Below are positions 59,903 to 64,000 of a stretch of DNA of 64,000 nucleotides, in pieces. The notes beneath the pieces were generated by a model. It was given only the letters and a program-made list of their open reading frames with translations. It ran no database searches and was not told the origin of the DNA. Position numbers and translations under genes: made by a program. Each line of letters starts with the position of its first letter. Within the stretch, counting starts at the first letter, position 1. Source of the stretch: SZUA-368 sp028533045 (GTDB taxonomy: Bacteria; Spirochaetota; Spirochaetia; DSM-2461); contig JBNAIG010000027.1 of NCBI GenBank assembly GCA_050031985.1, positions 124,001 to 188,000 of the forward strand, given 5' to 3'.

Positions 59903-60691
59903 AAACTGTTCCCCGTAGGATTTGATGATTTGTAAAATCGGTTCCGATGACAGGGTTTCCTCCCGGTCATTCGCCCGGGGAAATCTGGCGGCAACAATAG
60001 TATGACCATAACTCCCTTTCGCAGCTTTTATCTCCCAAAACCAAGTCGTTACACCCAAATAATTCAGAAAATACTCAAGCTGATCTTCATTCTCGTCAAG
60101 ATCCAGAATATCCTCCAGGTCCTCCACGGACAATCCCGAACTCTCCCTCAAAGAAATAATCTCATCCAGTTTTCCTTCCCATCCTTCCAGCTCTTCCCCT
60201 TCAAATGACGAGGAAAGAATCAATTCCAACAATTCTTCCTCGATATAATAAACATTGAAGAGGGGTAAAACATTTGAAAAAGGATATTCCCCTTCATCGG
60301 GATTCAAATCTTCATTATTCCAACTGTACTCGGTAAATACACTCTCGTCCAAATCTGAAATGGGAAAAACCTCTTCATCAACATATTCTTTATTTATCCG
60401 GCTGGAAATATCGGTTAGAGTTAAAAGCACCCCTTTTGTTTCCCTGTAAACAATATAATTGAATACCGAATCATCCGGTGAATTAACCTCCGAATTTTGA
60501 TCAAGGGTTAACTCATGAAGCACCAGCCTGCACTCCTGCTCAAGTTCCCTTTGTAAGGCCAACTCAGTTTTAATTTGCTCTTCCAGATTAACAGAGCGGT
60601 TTAGAATCCTGCTAAAGCCAATCCCCATGATTGAAAGAAAAATAAGGACAATCAGTATATTTACAGAACCGCTTCCTCTATCATCAATCAT
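59894..60691 (-). CDS. GspK-like minor pseudopilin
   Basis: A 265-residue protein with a short leader ending in Gly6 (MIDDRG), followed by a hydrophobic segment (SVNILIVLIFLSIMGIGF). There is no Glu at +5, which is normal for GspK, the subunit placed at the very tip. The large soluble domain includes a helical insert with SGLSVEDLEDILDLDENEDQ, comparable to the helix-hairpin domain of GspK, and ends near TTWFWEIKAAKGS. It should form the tip complex with the two genes upstream. Confidence 0.75.
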   Translation of the reverse strand: MIDDRGSGSVNILIVLIFLSIMGIGFSRILNRSVNLEEQIKTELALQRELEQECRLVLHELTLDQNSEVNSPDDSVFNYIVYRETKGVLLTLTDISSRINKEYVDEEVFPISDLDESVFTEYSWNNEDLNPDEGEYPFSNVLPLFNVYYIEEELLELILSSSFEGEELEGWEGKLDEIISLRESSGLSVEDLEDILDLDENEDQLEYFLNYLGVTTWFWEIKAAKGSYGHTIVAARFPRANDREETLSSEPILQIIKSYGEQFSE

Positions 60692-61220
60692 AATTACTCC
60701 CCACGATGGGAATTGTCCTGAGAGGTATTATTACCTCCCTGCTCTGGGAATCTTCTGCTATGAGTACAAACTTCATACAGTAGGGTGTGTTATTTGATTC
60801 AACAAGTTCCACTTTTTCGATTCTGTACCCCTTAATATGATGTATTACCGTATCAACACCATTTTGACGAACAATCCATAAGAGAGAGCCAGCCTCATTT
60901 TTCAAAGCAAGACTATCCTCTTTCAGTCCCATGTACCAATAGAAGCGATATTCATCATGAGTTTGTAAATAGTCAAAAGTCTCTTCTGTCCAAGGTTGAT
61001 CGATATGATTTAATTCTTCCTTAAGATAAAACGCAACAAGCAAAGAAGCGGAAGCACTATTGTTTAACTTTACAGCAGACTCAAGAAAGGACTTATGAGT
61101 GTAAAAGAAACGAACCATAAAAAGCGAAATAAAAGAGAGCAGAACAAGAGAAATAAGCAGTTCCGGATAGGAAAAGCCCTCATCACGGGAAAAAAGGAGT
61201 CTTTTCAAGTGATTCTTCAT
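60684..61220 (-). CDS. GspJ-like minor pseudopilin
   Basis: A 178-residue protein with a 15-residue leader ending in Gly, then FSYPELLISLVLLSFISLF with Glu at +5, the standard prepilin signature. The soluble part is mostly beta strands. By size and order between the I-like and K-like genes it is the GspJ counterpart. Its start overlaps the upstream gene by 38 bases and its end the downstream gene by eight. Confidence 0.75.
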   Translation of the reverse strand: MKNHLKRLLFSRDEGFSYPELLISLVLLSFISLFMVRFFYTHKSFLESAVKLNNSASASLLVAFYLKEELNHIDQPWTEETFDYLQTHDEYRFYWYMGLKEDSLALKNEAGSLLWIVRQNGVDTVIHHIKGYRIEKVELVESNNTPYCMKFVLIAEDSQSREVIIPLRTIPIVGSNYD

Positions 61221-61374
61221 TTAAATCTCTCAATACTTTTTGACTACTTTCATCCAGACGCATAACCGTTTGGGAAGACGACTGAACCCCCATGGCTATA
61301 GAGCCGGAGAGAATGGTAATAAGAATAATAGCAATAATTCCATCTATATATAGATAGCCCCCATCACGAACCAC
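61183..61374 (-). CDS. Very short GspI-like pseudopilin
   Basis: Only 63 residues from a GTG start that overlaps the lipoprotein stop. The leader MVRDGG is followed by YLYIDGIIAIILITILSGSI. The residue at +5 is Asp instead of Glu, a rare but acidic substitution. After the membrane-spanning helix only about 35 residues remain, so the globular head of GspI is almost absent. It may be a minimal tip subunit or a decayed gene. Confidence 0.65.
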   Translation of the reverse strand: MVRDGGYLYIDGIIAIILITILSGSIAMGVQSSSQTVMRLDESSQKVLRDLNEESLEKTPFFP

Positions 61375-61966
61375 TCAAATCTCCTTCATCTAAAAGCGCT
61401 TTGAATTCTTCAAGATAATGATTATCCGGCTCCATGGCCATGAGCCTATCCATAAGGTCAAGCGCTTCATCTATAAGCCCTAGCCTCCAGCTAAGAATGG
61501 CCTCAAGAAATAGTCCTTCCCGACTATCTTCTTCCAGAGTATATATGTCGTCCAAAAGCTCATCGGCCCGATCGTATCTCTTCCTGTAAATCATGTCCTC
61601 ACAGAGAGCCAACAGTTGATCCCTATCATACATTACTAGATAAAGCGTCTGGTTAGGCTGATTCAAATCCAGAAGAATAATCTCCTCCCGGTAACCGTCC
61701 TTGCGGGCGCTAATTTTATAGATTCCAAAAGGCCTTTCGGAAAAGTAAAAACTACCTGTCACATCACTAATAGCCGTATAGGATGAAACATTTCCTTTTT
61801 CATCCTCCAGAGTAATCCTGACACCGTCACAACTCTGATTATCGCCGTCATATACTTTTCCAACCAAACTGGATGAATCGATTTCTCTCTCTCCAAAAAA
61901 GTGCTTGCCCGATGCGCAAGAGGCAACAAGCCCTGTCAAAATTATCATTACCAGGATTTTTCTCAT
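61364..61966 (-). CDS. Lipoprotein with carboxypeptidase-regulatory-like domain and TPR end
   Basis: A 200-residue protein with signal peptide and lipobox (LTGLVASC, lipidated Cys17). Residues about 33-112 look like a carboxypeptidase-regulatory/Cna-B-type beta sandwich (LVGKVYDGDNQSCDGVRITL, TGSFYFSERPFGIYKI). The C-terminal part is a TPR-like helical hairpin (YDRADELLDDIYTLEED, LIDEALDLMDRLMAMEPDN). It sits inside the secretion operon, overlapping genes on both sides, so it is likely a structural or pilotin-like part of the apparatus; that role is inferred only from position. Confidence 0.72.
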   Translation of the reverse strand: MRKILVMIILTGLVASCASGKHFFGEREIDSSSLVGKVYDGDNQSCDGVRITLEDEKGNVSSYTAISDVTGSFYFSERPFGIYKISARKDGYREEIILLDLNQPNQTLYLVMYDRDQLLALCEDMIYRKRYDRADELLDDIYTLEEDSREGLFLEAILSWRLGLIDEALDLMDRLMAMEPDNHYLEEFKALLDEGDLSGS

Positions 61967-62784
61967 TCCAGACCTACCTCATATTTCCTGTCGTTATGCA
62001 TAAACAATAACTGCGTCCTGTCGACCTCAATCAATGAGAAATCCAGGGAAGGGACAGTATATATTTTATTTTTTCCTTTCTCCTTAAGATAATACTTGTC
62101 ATTACCGTCAAGGGATACCTTCCCCACATACTGAAAATCCAATTTCTCTGTTTGAACCACTGGGGCAGGTTCCTCGGGAACAGAACGAACTACTCTCTTC
62201 ACAGGGGGAGTATAAAAAAGCCGTTCCAGCTGATAAGGACTTTCCCGTTCGGTCAGCCCTATCTCTTCGGACCATTCGTATCCCTCCGTTAGAGGAAGGT
62301 CAGAAGCCAAGTCCTCATTTATAACATCAAGACCTATAAGAAAGGTAATACGACAGTGCCCCTCTTCCATTGTCAAAGAAAAACGAGGCACAGTGAAAGC
62401 CTGTGACTTAACAGTAAAACGCTCCAGAAAATTGAAGAAATAGAGCGGTCTTCCTTCTACGGTAAACTCAATAAAGTCCTCTTCTCTCTCATTTTGCTTC
62501 TGGTACCTTATAAGAGTAAGCCCTTGGTCCAAAAGTTCTTCTTTCACAGACTGACTAAAGAGATTAATGTTTTTTTCTTTCCTATATCGAGAAAGCCCCC
62601 ATAGATAATTGGTTTCCATAGCCAAGATGTCACTTTCATCTACAGCCTGAACTTCCCTTAATTGTATCAGCTCTCTTTTTTTCCTTCCGATTACTTGTTC
62701 AAGACGCTTTTGCTCCCCTTTTAAATAGAAAGAAAAGAGAAGAAGTAAAAACAGGGGAATGGCAAAAAGGATTTTCCTATTCAA
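61963..62784 (-). CDS. Fused PilO/GspM-like and GspC/PilP-like inner-membrane protein
   Basis: The start is taken as the TTG at 62784 with AAGGAG six bases upstream, overlapping the end of the GspL-like gene; a frame open to 62853 is less likely. The 273-residue product has one membrane helix (about residues 5-22), a coiled coil and a ferredoxin-like domain as in PilO/GspM (FIEFTVEGRPLYFFNFLERF). After a Pro-rich linker (PEEPAPVVQ) comes a small beta domain (LDFQYVGKVSLDGNDKYYLK, EVDRTQLLFMHNDRKYEV) resembling the homology region of GspC or PilP. That domain contacts the secretin. The fusion is unusual. Confidence 0.65.
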   Translation of the reverse strand: MNRKILFAIPLFLLLLFSFYLKGEQKRLEQVIGRKKRELIQLREVQAVDESDILAMETNYLWGLSRYRKEKNINLFSQSVKEELLDQGLTLIRYQKQNEREEDFIEFTVEGRPLYFFNFLERFTVKSQAFTVPRFSLTMEEGHCRITFLIGLDVINEDLASDLPLTEGYEWSEEIGLTERESPYQLERLFYTPPVKRVVRSVPEEPAPVVQTEKLDFQYVGKVSLDGNDKYYLKEKGKNKIYTVPSLDFSLIEVDRTQLLFMHNDRKYEVGLE

Positions 62785-63529
62785 CAAATTCTCCTTTCCA
62801 GGAAAAGTTATCCTTACCCGATTTAAAATCAACCACAGACTCTTCAAAATCAACAGATTCCAATCCTGTTAACAGGCTCATTTCTTCCACAATCAAAAGA
62901 GGATTGTCACCTGAGCCATGGCCGGTAAAAGAATTGCCTTCTATAGTTAGAGATGTAATAATACCATCATACTTAAATGAAGGAATAAAAAGGGCTATTC
63001 GGTCATACAAGTCCGGAGGGGAAGAGCCGTTCAGGAGAGACAATTTCTCTTCCAGCCTAAAATAATACTCATTCCGTTCCAAAAGAAGGGCGGATTCCTC
63101 TTTCTGTGCAATAATATCCCTTTCCAGTTGTTCCAGCTCTTCTGACAATCTGCGATTCCTGCGAAGAGGTAATAAAAGAGTTAGGAAAATATAGATAAAA
63201 GAAAAGAACAGCAATCCCCCGTACTTAAGCAAAGGTGAAACATTGTCTTCACACTTGAAAAGCCGATTTTTCTCTCCCCGGTAATAAAACCGATATTTCG
63301 CTCTACCAGCCTCTTGAATCCCTTTCAGATCGGCCCTTGCAATTATATAGAGAAACACCCTATTATCATTGATTTTATAATCCCAGACAATATCTTCAAG
63401 TTTACCCGGATAAAGTTTCCCCACCTCCCCTTCAAGCCAGGGATACAGATCCTTTTTGGTTAAAGGGGGAAGAGACAGAGAAGCACGAAAACACTCTTCC
63501 GGTGAAAGATAATAGACCTTTTTTTTCAT
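62777..63529 (-). CDS. GspL/PilN-like inner-membrane assembly protein
   Basis: A 250-residue protein with a short cytoplasmic part (1-100), a membrane helix (about 103-122), a coiled coil (128-160) and a periplasmic ferredoxin-like domain (DRIALFIPSFKYDGIITSL) as in PilN/GspL. The actin-like cytoplasmic domain of full GspL is missing or strongly reduced, so it resembles PilN more, unless a PilM-like gene lies outside the window. It should connect the secretion ATPase to the pseudopilus. The ATG overlaps the gspF stop. Confidence 0.68.
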   Translation of the reverse strand: MKKKVYYLSPEECFRASLSLPPLTKKDLYPWLEGEVGKLYPGKLEDIVWDYKINDNRVFLYIIARADLKGIQEAGRAKYRFYYRGEKNRLFKCEDNVSPLLKYGGLLFFSFIYIFLTLLLPLRRNRRLSEELEQLERDIIAQKEESALLLERNEYYFRLEEKLSLLNGSSPPDLYDRIALFIPSFKYDGIITSLTIEGNSFTGHGSGDNPLLIVEEMSLLTGLESVDFEESVVDFKSGKDNFSWKGEFVE

Positions 63530-64000
63530 ATAAGACCGCCATACACAGTCATTAAAGGAACGATCAAAACAATAACGATAACGATAAGAACAATTCCGAT
63601 AATCAGACTTGAAACGGGTTCCACTAAATTAATAATCCGTTCGGACATATTATCCACATCGGCCTGATAAAGCTCCTTAAGTCTTCCAAATACGGACTCC
63701 ACATTTCCCACCTTCTCTCCCAAGGCAATCCAACCTGAAATTTCCGGGGGGAAGATTCTCTGCTTTTCAAAAAGGAGAGAAAGCAGTTCCCCTTTTACCA
63801 ATTCCTGCTTAATTAGAAACAGTTGGCCCTTTAAATAAAGGTTATTCATCACCAATTGGCAAAGCTGTAACGACTCTTCCAGTGGAATGCGGCATTCGGT
63901 CATAAGCTGCAGGGCAAAGAAAAGATTAAGCATTTCATTTTTGAGAATAAATCCCTTCAAAAGGGGGATATTCAGAAGCAGACGTGAGATGGCAAGTGAA
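63526..64000 (-). CDS. gspF: GspF-like inner-membrane platform protein, 5' end outside the window
   Basis: The frame is open to the right edge, so the first part is missing; 157 codons are seen. The visible part is the second cytoplasmic repeat of GspF/PilC (LALQLMTECRIPLEESLQL-type block, then GWIALGEKVGNVESVF) and the last membrane helix (SSLIIGIVLIVIVIVLIVPL). The protein is the rotor-like platform on which pseudopilins are added. Genes for the ATPase GspE and secretin GspD would be expected further right. Confidence 0.85.
   Translation of the reverse strand, partial: SLAISRLLLNIPLLKGFILKNEMLNLFFALQLMTECRIPLEESLQLCQLVMNNLYLKGQLFLIKQELVKGELLSLLFEKQRIFPPEISGWIALGEKVGNVESVFGRLKELYQADVDNMSERIINLVEPVSSLIIGIVLIVIVIVLIVPLMTVYGGLI

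Overview
The window is almost certainly chromosomal DNA of a free-living spirochaete (Spirochaetia, close to the Spirochaetaceae/Treponemataceae). The evidence is the spirochaetal flagellar gene set and order: FlbB collar protein, FliY in place of a plain FliN, FlbD, MotAB and FliL inside the operon, and FapA beside FliA. In addition, the hook protein FlgE carries Lys165 and Cys178, the pair that forms the lysinoalanine cross-link of spirochaete hooks. The exact genus cannot be read from the sequence.

Left end (1-13090). Two tandem PlsC-like acyltransferases with C-terminal zinc ribbons (the first runs off the left edge) and a TPR protein lie on the minus strand. On the plus strand follow a large enzyme best matched to pyrophosphate-type PEP carboxykinase with a textbook terminator, a possible 26-residue membrane peptide, an exported-type protein of unknown function and a TrmH-like tRNA methyltransferase. 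A MinD-like ATPase with a long helical tail and a small coupled partner (minus) diverges from a NYN-LOTUS RNA-binding protein (plus).

Centre (13088-57740). About 45 kb of genes lie on the minus strand with little or no space between them. In transcription order this is the division/cell-wall cluster (mraZ, rsmH, ftsL, murF, mraY, ftsW, ftsQ, ftsA, ftsZ), then xerD, a TPR lipoprotein, dprA, xerC and hslVU. The flagellar operon follows: flgB, flgC, fliE-fliF-fliG-fliH-fliI-fliJ, flbB, fliK, flgD, flgE, flbD, motA, motB, fliL, fliM, fliY, fliO-fliP-fliQ-fliR, flhB, flhA, flhF, flhG, a membrane protein, fliA, fapA, a charged small protein, a SwrB-like protein, a CheA-like kinase and a HAD phosphatase. 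Stop/start overlaps (ATGA, GTGA, TAATG) are frequent. The operon builds, exports, powers and regulates the periplasmic flagella. The mraZ promoter carries a 10-bp-period array of G-rich boxes that look like MraZ operators. A tandem pair of hairpins lies in the fliH-fliI gap.

Right end (57671-64000). A 500-base repeat-bearing intergenic stretch and a GNAT acetyltransferase are followed by a compact type II secretion/pseudopilus locus. The major pseudopilin GspG and a prepilin peptidase are on the plus strand. Converging on them are GspF (cut by the right edge), a GspL/PilN-like protein, a fused PilO/GspM-GspC-like protein, a lipoprotein and three minor pseudopilins.

A recurring feature is that several genes standing first behind their own promoter (positions 2492, 4053, 8149, 12074, 59010) have a -10 box only 6-9 bases before the start codon, an exactly 17-bp spacer to a -35 box, and no good Shine-Dalgarno. 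Operon-internal genes mostly have strong ones. This suggests leaderless or nearly leaderless mRNAs. No rRNA, tRNA, insertion sequence, prophage or CRISPR was seen.
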